A stretch of DNA of 64,000 bases, from assembly GCF_022843985.1 (NCBI RefSeq), contig NZ_JALHMP010000023.1:1-64000 (forward strand), given 5' to 3'. Below the pieces are notes generated by a model. That model was given only the letters and a program-made list of their open reading frames with translations, searched no databases and was not told the origin of the DNA. Every line of letters begins with the position of its first letter. Positions within the stretch are counted from its first letter, which is position 1. Both the position numbers and the translations under genes were made by a program. Origin of the DNA: Phreatobacter sp. (GTDB lineage: Bacteria; Pseudomonadota; Alphaproteobacteria; Rhizobiales; Phreatobacteraceae). Positions 1 through 8,315 of this stretch are shown here, piece by piece.

Positions 1-180
1 TTCCGCGGCGGCGGCGGCGGGTTCCGCGGCGGGTTCCGTGGCGGCGGGTTCAGGCCCGGCCGCGGTTATCGCCGAGGCTGGGGCGGCCCGGGCTGGGGCG
101 GCCCTGGCTGGGGTGGTCCGCCGCGCCGGTGCTTTATCAACCGCTGGGGTGAGCGGGTCTGTCGCCGTCCGGCCTGGTAA
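1..180 (+). CDS. C-terminal part of a small Gly/Arg-rich protein with a C-x9-C tail
   Basis: An open frame runs from the first base of the window to a TAA at 178-180, so only the last 59 residues are visible and the start is missing. The visible part is almost entirely glycine, arginine, phenylalanine and tryptophan: FRGG repeats, then three GWGGP repeats. It ends with the tail RRCFINRWGERVCRRPAW. This tail matches that of the small protein at 1263-1553 (RRCFINRRGFRVCRWY), including two cysteines nine residues apart, so the two look like paralogues. A rho-independent terminator follows. The function is unknown. The basic, glycine-rich composition would suit an exported or nucleic-acid or polyanion-binding protein, but that is inference. 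Confidence 0.6.
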   Translation, partial: FRGGGGGFRGGFRGGGFRPGRGYRRGWGGPGWGGPGWGGPPRRCFINRWGERVCRRPAW

Positions 181-211
181 AGGCTCCCAGGATAGCACGC
201 CTGGCAACAGG

Positions 212-240
212 AAGCCCGGCCTCGCGCCGGGCTTTCTCCT
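212..240 (+). terminator. Rho-independent terminator of the partial small gene
   Basis: A perfect 9-bp stem, AAGCCCGGC (212-220) with GCCGGGCTT (226-234), has a 5-nt loop and is followed by TCTCCT. It starts 32 bp after the stop codon of the Gly/Arg-rich gene. Confidence 0.75.
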
Positions 241-359
241 CGGCGCCCATAGGCCGTCGAGACCCAGCCGGACCAGGTTGTCGCGGCCACAAAATCGGCG
301 ACCCGTGAACGGGCGGGTACGTCCTCGGTGTAAAGGCGCGCGCCCTACCATTCGCCGCT

Positions 360-380
360 GCAGACAGTCAGCCTGTCTGC
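360..380 (-). terminator. Hairpin downstream of the PAP2 gene
   Basis: GCAGACAG (360-367) pairs with CTGTCTGC (373-380) around a 5-nt loop. It lies 21 bp beyond the minus-strand PAP2 stop codon. No T-tract follows on the minus strand, so its role as a terminator is only plausible. Confidence 0.4.
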
Positions 381-401
381 CCGACGCCCCTCGGCCGGCG
401 C

Positions 402-1130
402 TCACGCCCGATCTTTCGCCCTGTCCATCTGCCCGCGCCGCTGCAGCCAGAGCGCTACGAGCCAGCAGAACAGGGCCCACGCGGCGCCGAGGCACCATCC
501 GGCGAGGACGTCAGTGGGCCAGTGGACGCCCAGATAGATGCGGCTGATGCCGATCATCACCGTCATCAACACCGCCACGGTCAGGAAATAGGCGTGAACA
601 CGGCGCGGCGCGTCGAGGCGCGTCAGCAGCACCCCGAGCGTCAGATAGGTCACGGCCGAGATCATGGCATGGCCACTTGGGAAGCTGGCGGTAAGTTCCA
701 CCGGCGCCTGGGGGATGAGGTCCGGGCGCGGCCGGTCGAAGAACATCTTCAAACCGTGGCTGAGCAGCGTGCCGCCCATCACAGCCAGCACCACGAACAG
801 CGCCGACGCCCGCTTGCCGACGAGCACGAGATAGACCGCCGTCACCACGACGATGAGGGTAAGCACAGCGAACCCGCCGAGCGCGGTGATGTCCCGCATG
901 ACTCCCGGCAGCCAGCCGGGCCCAGGTCCCTGGGCGAGGTTGGCAGGATCGCGAAAAAGCAGCAGCAGGGCCCTGTCGAAGGCTTGACTCTCCCCTTCAC
1001 CGACGACATCCGCCAGCCGAAGGAAGGCGAGGATCCCGCCGGCAATCACCACAAGGGCGATGACGAGTCCAATCTCGTCCCGCAGCAGGCGGAAGAAGCG
1101 CGAGCCGAACCGGGATGCGAGGTTGGTCAT
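402..1130 (-). CDS. PAP2 family membrane phosphatase
   Basis: This is a 242-residue integral membrane phosphatase of the type 2 phosphatidic acid phosphatase family. These enzymes dephosphorylate lipid phosphates such as undecaprenyl diphosphate, phosphatidate or phosphatidylglycerophosphate. All three catalytic motifs are visible: K-x6-RP at 128-136, PSGH at 151-154 (catalytic His) and SR-x5-H-x3-D at 196-207. Around six hydrophobic segments are present, including a long loop between the first two. I chose the ATG at 1130 (MTNLASRF) because the longer upstream reading is basic, polar and lacks family features. It stands alone on the minus strand between two small paralogous genes on the plus strand. 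The exact substrate cannot be read from the sequence. Confidence 0.88.
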   Translation of the reverse strand: MTNLASRFGSRFFRLLRDEIGLVIALVVIAGGILAFLRLADVVGEGESQAFDRALLLLFRDPANLAQGPGPGWLPGVMRDITALGGFAVLTLIVVVTAVYLVLVGKRASALFVVLAVMGGTLLSHGLKMFFDRPRPDLIPQAPVELTASFPSGHAMISAVTYLTLGVLLTRLDAPRRVHAYFLTVAVLMTVMIGISRIYLGVHWPTDVLAGWCLGAAWALFCWLVALWLQRRGQMDRAKDRA

Positions 1131-1221
1131 CGCCGTGTCGTGGGGCCGGCGCGGTGCAGCGTCAAGGGCGGCCCGTTCGACAAATCGGCGACCGCCGAAG
1201 GAACCGATCGCCGGGCGCCGT

Positions 1222-1247
1222 GTTGACCTGCGGGGTCCCCAGTCAAC
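1222..1247 (+). promoter_or_regulatory. Leader hairpin upstream of the small twin-arginine protein gene
   Basis: GTTGAC (1222-1227) pairs with GTCAAC (1242-1247), and inside it GGGG (1232-1235) pairs with CCCC (1237-1240). The structure ends 3 bp before the Shine-Dalgarno GGAGGAA (1251-1257). It could affect translation or be a protein-binding site. There is no direct proof. Confidence 0.4.
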
Positions 1248-1262
1248 CACGGAGGAAGCGCG

Positions 1263-1553
1263 ATGGAACGCAGGGTTTTCCTGATGGGCCTTGTTGGTGG
1301 TCTCACCGTCACCGCCACCACCAGCGTCGGTTTCGCCGGCGCTGCATCAGCCATGTCGACCGAAGGTCCGCACCTTGCCGCTGTCAGGTCGGTGCTCCGG
1401 CAGGACGCGGCGGAAGCCGCGGCGCCCGCGGAGATGCAGCGTCGCCGCTGGCGCCGTCCGCCCCCCTGGGTCCGTCGCCGGCGCCGGTGGATCCGCCGTC
1501 GCCGGCGCTGTTTCATCAACCGTCGCGGCTTCCGCGTGTGTCGCTGGTACTGA
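1263..1553 (+). CDS. Small Arg-rich exported protein with twin-arginine-like signal and C-x9-C tail
   Basis: This 96-residue protein has a strong ribosome site (GGAGGAA, 1251-1257) before the ATG. Residues 1-30 resemble a twin-arginine signal: ERRVFLMG, a hydrophobic stretch, then an AGAASA cleavage-like site. The middle is Ala-rich. Residues 60-96 are extremely basic, with runs of arginine, tryptophan and proline, and end in CFINRRGFRVCRWY with Cys83 and Cys93. The tail is shared with the partial gene at 1-180. The protein is followed by a strong terminator, so it is probably a monocistronic gene. The family is not one I can name and no function is assigned. The two cysteines could form a disulfide after export. 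Confidence 0.7.
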   Translation: MERRVFLMGLVGGLTVTATTSVGFAGAASAMSTEGPHLAAVRSVLRQDAAEAAAPAEMQRRRWRRPPPWVRRRRRWIRRRRRCFINRRGFRVCRWY

Positions 1554-1581
1554 ACCAGCCACACGGAGAGGCCGGCGAAGG

Positions 1582-1619
1582 ACGGGCTGGCTGCCCCCTC
1601 GGCCAGCCCGTTTCTTTCT
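1582..1619 (+). terminator. Rho-independent terminator
   Basis: A perfect 10-bp stem, ACGGGCTGGC (1582-1591) with GCCAGCCCGT (1602-1611), is followed by TTCTTTCT. It lies 28 bp after the stop of the Arg-rich small gene. Confidence 0.85.
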
Positions 1620-1739
1620 GCGTCGATCGCTCGCCATCGGCCCGAAGGTTTAACGAAGGCGCAAAGGATTCCGGGCCAATCTGAACCCATCCGGCGGATG
1701 CACCACTCTCATTCACCCGTGGCCGCCCGAGGATCATCC

Positions 1740-2912
1740 GTGCACGAGTTTCTCAGCCCTCGCACCATTGCCTTGGCGATTGTCATCATCGCCTTGACGA
1801 CGGGGGCGCTGCTCTTGGTGTCGTCGCGCCAGAACGGCGACAGCCGTAGCTTGGTGACCTGGGGTATCGCCAATATCCTGGGCGGCATCGGCACGGCCAT
1901 GGTGTCGCTGCGCGGCTTCGTGCCGGACCTGATCACCGTCGTCATCGGCAATGCCCTGATTATCCTGTCCTACAGTCTCAATGCCAAGGGCACGATGGAC
2001 TTCTGCCGCCGCAAGATCGCCTGGGCCTTGGTCGCGGCGCCGGCCGTCCTGTGGCTCGCACTCAGCTTCTGGCCCGCCTTCATCTCGAGTGTCGAGTGGC
2101 GGCTGATCGTCAATTCCGGCTTCATCGCGGCCGCCTCTTTCGCAGCGGCCGCGGCGCTGTGGACATTGAAGGGCGAGCATCTCGTCACCCGCAAGCCCGC
2201 CGCTTTCTGGCTCACGGTCCATGGCTGCGTCTTTACCATCCGCATGATCCCGCCCCTGATCTCGACGGTTCCCGCCTCCAACGAGATCAACGCATCGCCG
2301 CTGGTGACGCTGATCATGGTGGAATCCCTCGTCCATGTGACGCTGATTTCCTTCCTGCAGCTCTCCCTGATCAAGGACCGCGCCGAGGAACGGTACCGCC
2401 GCGCCGCTGAGACCGACGTTCTGACCGGCCAGCCGAACCGCCGAGCCTTCATGGACCGGGCCGACAGGCTGGTGCGCGAGAGCGACCACTGGCCCGCGTG
2501 CATGCTCGTCATCGACGTCGACCGCTTCAAGTCCATCAACGACTCGGTCGGCCATGCCGGCGGGGATGCGGTCCTCGTCAAGGTGGCTGAGACCATCCGC
2601 GCCCATCTGCGCCCCACCGACACGTTCGGACGCATCGGTGGCGAGGAATTCGCCGCCCTCCTTCCCAACACCACCCTGCAATCCGCCGCTGTCATCGCCG
2701 AGGGCCTGCGCGCCCGCATCGCCGGCCTCGCCATCCATGCCGCGGGCGAGACGGTTCACGTCTCCATCAGCATCGGTATCTCGGCCATTGCCGGCGGCAG
2801 GGCCGACCTCGACCACCTCATCGACCGCGCCGACGCCTGCCTCTACGAGGCCAAGCGCACCGGCCGCAACCGCGTCGTCGCCCGCGAGGACGGCATGCGT
2901 CTGGCCGGCTGA
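1740..2912 (+). CDS. Membrane-bound diguanylate cyclase (GGDEF)
   Basis: This protein of about 390 residues makes cyclic di-GMP from two GTP. The N-terminal half has about six hydrophobic segments and probably senses a membrane or periplasmic signal. The C-terminal half is a GGDEF domain opening with TDVLTGQPNRR. The active site is GGEEF near residue 300. An RxxD inhibitory site (RPTD) lies exactly five residues before it, so product feedback inhibition is expected. I chose the GTG at 1740 because GAGGA (1729-1733) is well placed before it. An ATG at 1698 is possible and would add 14 residues. The gene is single and may share a promoter region with nothing upstream, because a terminator precedes it. 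Confidence 0.88.
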   Translation: MHEFLSPRTIALAIVIIALTTGALLLVSSRQNGDSRSLVTWGIANILGGIGTAMVSLRGFVPDLITVVIGNALIILSYSLNAKGTMDFCRRKIAWALVAAPAVLWLALSFWPAFISSVEWRLIVNSGFIAAASFAAAAALWTLKGEHLVTRKPAAFWLTVHGCVFTIRMIPPLISTVPASNEINASPLVTLIMVESLVHVTLISFLQLSLIKDRAEERYRRAAETDVLTGQPNRRAFMDRADRLVRESDHWPACMLVIDVDRFKSINDSVGHAGGDAVLVKVAETIRAHLRPTDTFGRIGGEEFAALLPNTTLQSAAVIAEGLRARIAGLAIHAAGETVHVSISIGISAIAGGRADLDHLIDRADACLYEAKRTGRNRVVAREDGMRLAG

Positions 2913-2988
2913 CGGGGCTTGACCGCGCGCACCGATCGCGGCGAACTCGGTGCGAGCCCCGGCCACCCGGCAAGCCTGCGGAGTTGCG

Positions 2989-3516
2989 ATGCGCCCGATC
3001 ATCCTCGCCCTCGCCTGCCTCGGCCTGATCGCCGGCCCTTTGGACGCGCTGGCCCAGACCAAGGGCAAGACCGGCGCCGATACGCCGCCCGGCGCGAATG
3101 GGCAGCAGGCCGACGGGCAGCCCGCCGACATCACCGGCACCTGGACCGGCACCTATACCTGCCTGCAGGGGCGCACCGGCCTGACGCTGACCATTGACGA
3201 GGCGAGCCCCGAGAAGGTGCGGGCGACGTTCCATTTCTATGCCGACCCGAGCAATCCCGCTGTCCCCTCCGGCTGTTTCAGCCAGACCGGCCGCTATGAC
3301 CCGGCGACCCGCCGCCTGACGCTGGCCGGTGGCCGCTGGATCGTCCGTCCGCGCGACTACGAGACCGTGGGGCTGACCGGCACGCTGGACAGTGCGGGGG
3401 CGGTCCTCGCCGGCCGCGTGACCCAGGCCGAGGGCTGCACCACCTTCCGGCTGGAGCGCCGCCCGCCGCCCGAGACGGCGCCGGTGGGCTGCGGAGTGAG
3501 CGCGGGGGTGCGCTAG
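2989..3516 (+). CDS. Small secreted protein of unknown function
   Basis: This is a 175-residue protein with a clear N-terminal signal peptide (MRPIILALACLGLIAG, cleavage near ALAQ). The mature part begins with a polar low-complexity stretch, followed by a beta-rich domain starting ITGTWTGTYTC. It contains a few cysteines, including GCFSQTGRYD and EGCTTFRLE. The repeated W/T/G beta-strand pattern recalls small lipocalin-like or beta-barrel periplasmic proteins, but no family is recognised with certainty. I preferred the ATG at 2989 to one at 2950 because it places the signal peptide at the N-terminus and has GGAG a few bases upstream. It lies 76 bp after the diguanylate cyclase gene and could be co-transcribed with it. 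Confidence 0.7.
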   Translation: MRPIILALACLGLIAGPLDALAQTKGKTGADTPPGANGQQADGQPADITGTWTGTYTCLQGRTGLTLTIDEASPEKVRATFHFYADPSNPAVPSGCFSQTGRYDPATRRLTLAGGRWIVRPRDYETVGLTGTLDSAGAVLAGRVTQAEGCTTFRLERRPPPETAPVGCGVSAGVR

Positions 3517-3532
3517 AGGCTCTCACCCGCCG

Positions 3533-3574
3533 TTGACAGGACGGCATCGTGCCTCATATTGTTACATGTAACAA
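3533..3574 (+). promoter_or_regulatory. Promoter and palindromic operator of the MazEF-type module
   Basis: A consensus -35 box TTGACA (3533-3538) lies before a -10-like CATATT (3555-3560, 16-bp spacing). The perfect 16-bp palindrome TTGTTACATGTAACAA (3559-3574) overlaps the -10 region. It lies 17 bp before the antitoxin start codon. Toxin-antitoxin operons are usually repressed by their own antitoxin binding such a site, so autoregulation is the likely role. Confidence 0.7.
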
Positions 3575-3591
3575 CCTTGACAAGGACCTCT

Positions 3592-3816
3592 GTGGTGACA
3601 CCAACCAGCTTGAGGGTTCGCAAGCACAGAGACGCGATGCGCGCAGCAGGTCTGCGTCCGGTTCAAATCTGGGTCCCTGACACGCGCCGCCCAGACTTTG
3701 TCGCAGAGTGCCGACGCCAGGCCGCCCTGGTCGCCGCGGCGGATGGAATCGACCATCAGTTGAACGAGTTCCTCGATGCGGCACTTGCCGACCTTGAGGA
3801 CCGGGGGGCACAGTGA
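3592..3816 (+). CDS. MazE-like antitoxin (DUF3018 type)
   Basis: This small protein of about 74 residues resembles the antitoxin MazE family found next to MazF toxins in proteobacteria. The conserved core is SLRVRKHRDAMRAAGLRPVQ followed by IWVPDTRRPDF. An alpha-helical, acidic C-terminal part (about 50-74) probably wraps around the toxin. AAGGA (3582-3586) supports a GTG start at 3592 or 3595. A TTG at 3559 would lie inside the operator palindrome and is unlikely. Its stop codon overlaps the toxin start by 4 nt (GTGA), which indicates translational coupling. It should neutralise the toxin and repress the operon. Confidence 0.82.
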   Translation: MVTPTSLRVRKHRDAMRAAGLRPVQIWVPDTRRPDFVAECRRQAALVAAADGIDHQLNEFLDAALADLEDRGAQ

Positions 3817-4136
3817 GACGCGGTGACCTGGTGACGGTCGCGCTGGCTGGAGATTTTGGCAAACCGCGGCCGGCTCTGGTCATCCAGGCGGATGCATTCG
3901 ATGCTGTCGCGACGGCGACGGTTCTCCTCGTCTCTTCCACTCTCGTCGATGCACCTCTCCTGCGTGTCACCGTCAAACCCGACGCTGCGAACCGACTCGC
4001 GCGGACGTCCCAGATCATGATCGACAAGGCGATGACAATCAGGCGGGAGCGGCTCGGAGTGGTCTTCGGACGTGTGGACGACGAGACGCTGCTAGCAGTG
4101 AACCGATCCCTCGCCGTCTTCCTCGGCCTCGCCTGA
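3813..4136 (+). CDS. MazF/PemK family endoribonuclease toxin
   Basis: This 107-residue protein belongs to the MazF/PemK/CcdB-fold toxins, which cleave RNA at short sequences and stop growth when the antitoxin is lost. Family marks are the start MRRGDLVTV, the loop GDFGKPRPALVIQAD (equivalent to the catalytic GSEQxGxRPxxVI region) and a conserved middle strand VLLVSSTL. The C-terminal helix DDETLLAVNRSLAVFLGL is typical. It begins with GTG inside the antitoxin stop. The next gene is convergent with only 5 bp between stops. The specific cleavage sequence cannot be predicted from here. Confidence 0.88.
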   Translation: MRRGDLVTVALAGDFGKPRPALVIQADAFDAVATATVLLVSSTLVDAPLLRVTVKPDAANRLARTSQIMIDKAMTIRRERLGVVFGRVDDETLLAVNRSLAVFLGLA

Positions 4137-4141
4137 ACCCC

Positions 4142-5152
4142 TCACCCGCTCCGCGCCACCCGTCCCTCCAGCGGATAGGCCGGGTCCGTATAGCCGGGCG
4201 TCGAGGGGTGCCCCGCCGGCACCAGCCGGTCGACCAGCGCCTCGTCGGCCTTCGTGAACCCGTATCCCGGCGCGCCGAGATAATCCTCGAACTGCTCCAT
4301 GGTGCGCGGCCCGGCGATGGCGGCGGTCACGAAGGCATTGTTCAGCACCCAGGCGGTGGCGAACTGGCCCGGCGTGATGCCGCGCTTCTCCGCATGGGCC
4401 TTCAGCTTCTGGGCGATGACGAGCGATTCCTTGCGCCATTCCGTCTGCAGCATGCGGGCATCGGCGCGCCCGGCGCGCGAGCCCTCGGGCGGCGGTGCCT
4501 TGGGGTCGTACTTGCCCGAGAGAATGCCGCGGGCGAGCGGCGAATAGGGCACCACGCCGAGGCCGTAGAAGCCGCAGGCCGGCAGGTGCTCCACCTCGGG
4601 CATCCGGTTCATGGCGTTGTAATAGGGCTGGCTGACGACGGGGCGGTCGATGCCCATGCGGTCGGCGAGGTTGCAGATCTCGGCGATCCGCCAGGAGCGG
4701 TGGTTGGAGACGCCGTAGTGGCGGATCTTGCCCTGCCGGATCAGGTCGCCCATGGCCCGCACGGTTTCCTCCAGCGGCGTCGAATGATCCTCCTTGTGCA
4801 GGTAGTAGATGTCGATGACGTCGGTGCCGAGCCGCTTCAGCGAGGCCTCCACCGCCCGCATCATGTAGAGCCGCGACAGGCCGCGGTCGTTGGGGCCGGG
4901 TCCTGTCGGGTTGGCGAGCTTCGTCGCCAGCACCCAGTGCGAACGGTCAGCCTTGATGGCGCGGCCGGTGATCTCCTCCGAGCGGCCCTCGGTATAGACA
5001 TCGGCCGTATCGATGAAATTGACACCCGCCTCCTTGGCCCGGGCGATGATGCGAACGGAATCCTTTTCGTCCGTCGGCCCGCCGAACATCATGGTGCCGA
5101 GACAGATCGGCGAGACCTTGAGGCCGGAGCGGCCGAGATTGCGCGAGGTCAT
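4142..5152 (-). CDS. Aldo/keto reductase
   Basis: This is a 336-residue NAD(P)H-dependent oxidoreductase of the aldo/keto reductase superfamily (YajO/Tas-like branch), with a TIM-barrel fold and a cytosolic location. It begins MTSRNLGRSGLKVSPICLGT. The catalytic tetrad is visible: Asp and Tyr in DTADVYTEGRSEE, Lys in VLATKLANP and His in YYLHKED. The C-terminal part carries the cofactor-binding loop near AIAGPRTMEQFEDYLGA. I chose the ATG at 5152 because the longer upstream reading lacks family sequence. It lies downstream of the GGDEF-EAL gene on the same strand, in the order expected for independent genes. The physiological carbonyl substrate is unknown. Confidence 0.88.
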   Translation of the reverse strand: MTSRNLGRSGLKVSPICLGTMMFGGPTDEKDSVRIIARAKEAGVNFIDTADVYTEGRSEEITGRAIKADRSHWVLATKLANPTGPGPNDRGLSRLYMMRAVEASLKRLGTDVIDIYYLHKEDHSTPLEETVRAMGDLIRQGKIRHYGVSNHRSWRIAEICNLADRMGIDRPVVSQPYYNAMNRMPEVEHLPACGFYGLGVVPYSPLARGILSGKYDPKAPPPEGSRAGRADARMLQTEWRKESLVIAQKLKAHAEKRGITPGQFATAWVLNNAFVTAAIAGPRTMEQFEDYLGAPGYGFTKADEALVDRLVPAGHPSTPGYTDPAYPLEGRVARSG

Positions 5153-5261
5153 GGGGCGTTTCCTGTTTGGGCTGATGCACAGTAGGCCGCCACCACAGGC
5201 AAAAGGAAACCACCGCCCCTGCATGCGAGGCCCCGCGAAACGCCGCAGGACCTTTCGGCCC

Positions 5262-8156
5262 TCACGCCGCCTGGGCCAGCGCCGCCTTCAGGAGCTTCGT
5301 CGCCTGATCGGCGGTCATCGGCTCACCGAAGGCGAAGCCCTGCGCATAGTCGCAGCCGAGCTGGAACAGCTCCACGGCGTCGGCGTCGCTCTCCGCCCCT
5401 TCCGCCACAACCTCCATGCCGAGATCCTGGCCGAGCGCGATGATGGTGCGCAGGATCACCGGCCGGATACCGCGCTGGTCGGCGCGCACGAAGCTCTTGT
5501 CGATCTTGATCGTGTCAAAGGGAAAGCGCTGCAGATAGGCGAGGGAGGAATAGCCGGTGCCGAAATCGTCGAGCGACAGGCCGGCGCCGAGCTCGCGGAT
5601 CCGGTGCAGCATCTGCGCCGCATATTCGGGATTCTCCATGACCAGGCTCTCGGTCAGTTCGAGCTTCAGAGAGCCGCGCGCCACGGTCGAGCGCGCGAGC
5701 ACGCCCTTGAGGTCCTGCAGCAGGTCATGGCGCAGCAATTGCCGGCTCGAGACGTTGACGGCGGTGAAGAGCGGCGGCTCCAGCGGCATGAGCTGCTGCC
5801 AGTTGGCGAGCTGGCGCGCCGCCCGGTCCATGACAAAGAGCCCGAGTTCGACGATGAGGCCGGTCTCCTCGGCGATGGCGATGAAATCGGCCGGCGGCAG
5901 GCGGCCGAGGCGCGGATGGTCCCAGCGCACCAGCGCCTCGAACCCGGCCAGCGTGCGGTCGGCGAGGCGCACGACCGGCTGGTAGACGATGGCAATCTCG
6001 CCGCGCTCCAGCGCCCGCCTGAGGTCGCTCTCCAGCGCCAGGCGGTCGCTCTTGTGAGCGCGCAGGGCCGGCTTGAACACTTCGATACGGTCACCGCCGA
6101 GACGTTTCGCATGGTAGGAGGCGAGTTCGGCATCCTTCAGCAGGTCATCGCGCTTCCGCTGCGTGCCGTCCGCGAGCGCGATGCCGATGGAGCCGGTGAG
6201 GAAGATCTCACGCTCGCTGAAGGCGATGGGCGCGCGCAGCGCCTTGCGGATGGTCTCGGCGAATCCGGTGATGCGCTCGGGCGTGCGTTCGGAGACGAGG
6301 ATGATGCCGAACTGGTCGCCGTTGAGTCGCGCCAGCGTGTCCTGGGGTTTCAACAGACGGGCAAGGCGCCGCGACACGGTGAGGAGGATCGAATCGCCGA
6401 CGGAGATCCCGACGGAATCGTTGACCTGCTTGAACCGGTCGATGTCGAGGACGAGCACGGTCGGGCGGCGCGGCTCATCACCGTGGCTGCTCATCAGCGC
6501 GGCATCGAGCCGGTCGAGGAAGAGCTCCCGGTTGGGCAGGCCGGTGAGATTGTCATGGACGGCGTCGTGCAGCAGCCGCTCTTCCGACGCCTTGAATTCG
6601 GTGATGTCGGCGAGCGTGCCGACGAGGCGCACCACCTCGCCGTCGGAGCCGACCACCGGACGGGCGCGCAGCATGATCCAGACGAAATGCCCGTCGGCGG
6701 AGCGCAGGCGGAATTCCTCCACCAGCCGGCCGCGGCGATGCTCCACCACCGTATCGAGGGTCGAGCGGATCCGGTCGCGATCGGCGGGGTGCAGCGCCTC
6801 GACGAATTTGGTGGCGGCGCCCTCCAGCGACCCGCGTTTCAGACCGAGCTGCGTCTCCAGTTCCGGCCCGACCCAGATGCGGTTGGTTCCGACGTCCCAG
6901 TCGAAAATGATGTCGCCGGCCCCGGTGAGCGCCAGCGCCTTGCGCTCCGTATCCGAGACCAGGCCCCGCGGCACGCCGGCACCGGAAAAGGCGTGCTGCA
7001 TCACGGTGAAGCCGATCAGCATGACGAGGAGGACCAGCGCGCCGAGCAGGGCGGGCGCGGCGATCTCGTTGTTGAGGCGGCCGGAGACCATCAGGAGCGC
7101 CGCGCCCGACCAGACCATGAACAAGGCCCATGTCGGCAGCAGGTTGATGGCACGGTCGTAGCGCAGGAAGGACAGGTAAACGAGGATGATCGTGCCGAGG
7201 ATCGTCACCGCCCCGATGCCGAGCCGGGCGATGCCGGCGGCGATCGGTGGATCGAACCAGGCCACCGTCACCATGCCGCCGGCGAAGGCGAGCCACACCG
7301 CCATCAGCACCGTGTAGCGCACATGCCAGCGGTTGAGGTCGAGATAGGCGAAAAGGAAGATCATCAGCGTGGCGGAGAGGATCGCTTCCGCGACCGCGCG
7401 CCAGAAGGCCACCGCCGCCGGCCCCAGTTCCATGACCCGCGTCCAGAAGCCGAAATCGAGCGCCAGCGTGCCCAGCACCGCCCAGGCGAGCAGGGCCGCG
7501 GCCGGGAACATCAGCGAGCCCTTGACGACGAAAAGGATCGTCAGGAACAGCGCCAGCAGCCCGGATATCCCGAGAATGATGCCGCGATAGAGGGTGAAGG
7601 AGTTCTCGCGCTCCTTGAAGGCGTCCGGCTGCCACAGCGTGATCTGCGGAATGCGGGGATCGTGGAGTTCGGCGACGAAGGTCACCGTCGTTCCCGGATC
7701 GAGAGTGATGAGGAAGACGTCCTGGTCGACTTCCGTCTGCCGCTCGGGGCGGAAGCCCTGGCTCGGCGTCAGTGACACCAGCCGCTGGGCACCGAGATCG
7801 GGCCGCAGGAGCCCGGACCGGATCAGCCGGTAATGCGGCACGACAATCAGCCGGTCGACCTGCTCGTCGGTGGCGTTGGCGAGGGTGAACACCGCCCAGA
7901 CTGCGCTCGAATCGGTGCGAGTCTGGCGGACCTCCATGCGGCGGACGATGCCGTCGCTGCCCGGCGCCGTCGGAACCGAAACGCGGTCGCCCTCGCCCGG
8001 CACAAAGGTCACGGCCCGGCCGAGATTGATCGCTGGCGACCCCGCGGTGACGGCCACGGACTCGGCGGCCAGCGCCCCGCCTGCGGCGAACGGCAGGCCG
8101 CAGGCGAAGACCAGCGCCACCAGGAGCGCGCGGACAGGGGCGAGGGTTTTGCTCAC
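5262..8156 (-). CDS. 7TM-PAS-GGDEF-EAL cyclic di-GMP phosphodiesterase-type protein
   Basis: This is a large multidomain regulator of about 964 residues. In order it has a signal peptide, a periplasmic 7TMR-DISM-like sensory domain, about seven membrane segments (roughly 190-390), a PAS/PAC domain (about 405-530), a GGDEF domain (about 535-690) and an EAL domain (about 705-955). The EAL motif is intact ([10 protein letters not shown] near 738, DDFGTGYSS near 862). The GGDEF active site reads NGDQF near 610, which should be inactive as a cyclase and may act as a GTP-binding regulator. The net activity is therefore expected to be cyclic di-GMP hydrolysis. I placed the start at the GTG at 8156, just before the signal peptide. 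A GTG at 8255 is an alternative. No strong ribosome site marks either. Confidence 0.88.
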   Translation of the reverse strand: MSKTLAPVRALLVALVFACGLPFAAGGALAAESVAVTAGSPAINLGRAVTFVPGEGDRVSVPTAPGSDGIVRRMEVRQTRTDSSAVWAVFTLANATDEQVDRLIVVPHYRLIRSGLLRPDLGAQRLVSLTPSQGFRPERQTEVDQDVFLITLDPGTTVTFVAELHDPRIPQITLWQPDAFKERENSFTLYRGIILGISGLLALFLTILFVVKGSLMFPAAALLAWAVLGTLALDFGFWTRVMELGPAAVAFWRAVAEAILSATLMIFLFAYLDLNRWHVRYTVLMAVWLAFAGGMVTVAWFDPPIAAGIARLGIGAVTILGTIILVYLSFLRYDRAINLLPTWALFMVWSGAALLMVSGRLNNEIAAPALLGALVLLVMLIGFTVMQHAFSGAGVPRGLVSDTERKALALTGAGDIIFDWDVGTNRIWVGPELETQLGLKRGSLEGAATKFVEALHPADRDRIRSTLDTVVEHRRGRLVEEFRLRSADGHFVWIMLRARPVVGSDGEVVRLVGTLADITEFKASEERLLHDAVHDNLTGLPNRELFLDRLDAALMSSHGDEPRRPTVLVLDIDRFKQVNDSVGISVGDSILLTVSRRLARLLKPQDTLARLNGDQFGIILVSERTPERITGFAETIRKALRAPIAFSEREIFLTGSIGIALADGTQRKRDDLLKDAELASYHAKRLGGDRIEVFKPALRAHKSDRLALESDLRRALERGEIAIVYQPVVRLADRTLAGFEALVRWDHPRLGRLPPADFIAIAEETGLIVELGLFVMDRAARQLANWQQLMPLEPPLFTAVNVSSRQLLRHDLLQDLKGVLARSTVARGSLKLELTESLVMENPEYAAQMLHRIRELGAGLSLDDFGTGYSSLAYLQRFPFDTIKIDKSFVRADQRGIRPVILRTIIALGQDLGMEVVAEGAESDADAVELFQLGCDYAQGFAFGEPMTADQATKLLKAALAQAA

Positions 8157-8315
8157 GGGAGATGGACGGGGCTTTGTCGTGACCACTGGTTTTTGAACAG
8201 GCGTCACGCCATGAGCCCCGCTTGTGGCGCCAATGCGGCGCCCGTTCACATGCACGAGCCCTGACTTAGCCGGGTGACGCGGCGCGGAGCAAGCGTTCGA
8301 ATAACGTTTTGGCGG

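Noticed and set aside
3655-3680. A tRNA T-loop-like GGTTCAAATC.
   Set aside because: It lies in the antitoxin coding frame and no cloverleaf can be formed around it.
5013-7775. A 920-residue plus-strand open frame opposite the GGDEF-EAL gene.
   Set aside because: It is an antisense frame of the high-GC gene with repeated Arg, Asp and Glu and no domain; the minus-strand gene has a full domain set.
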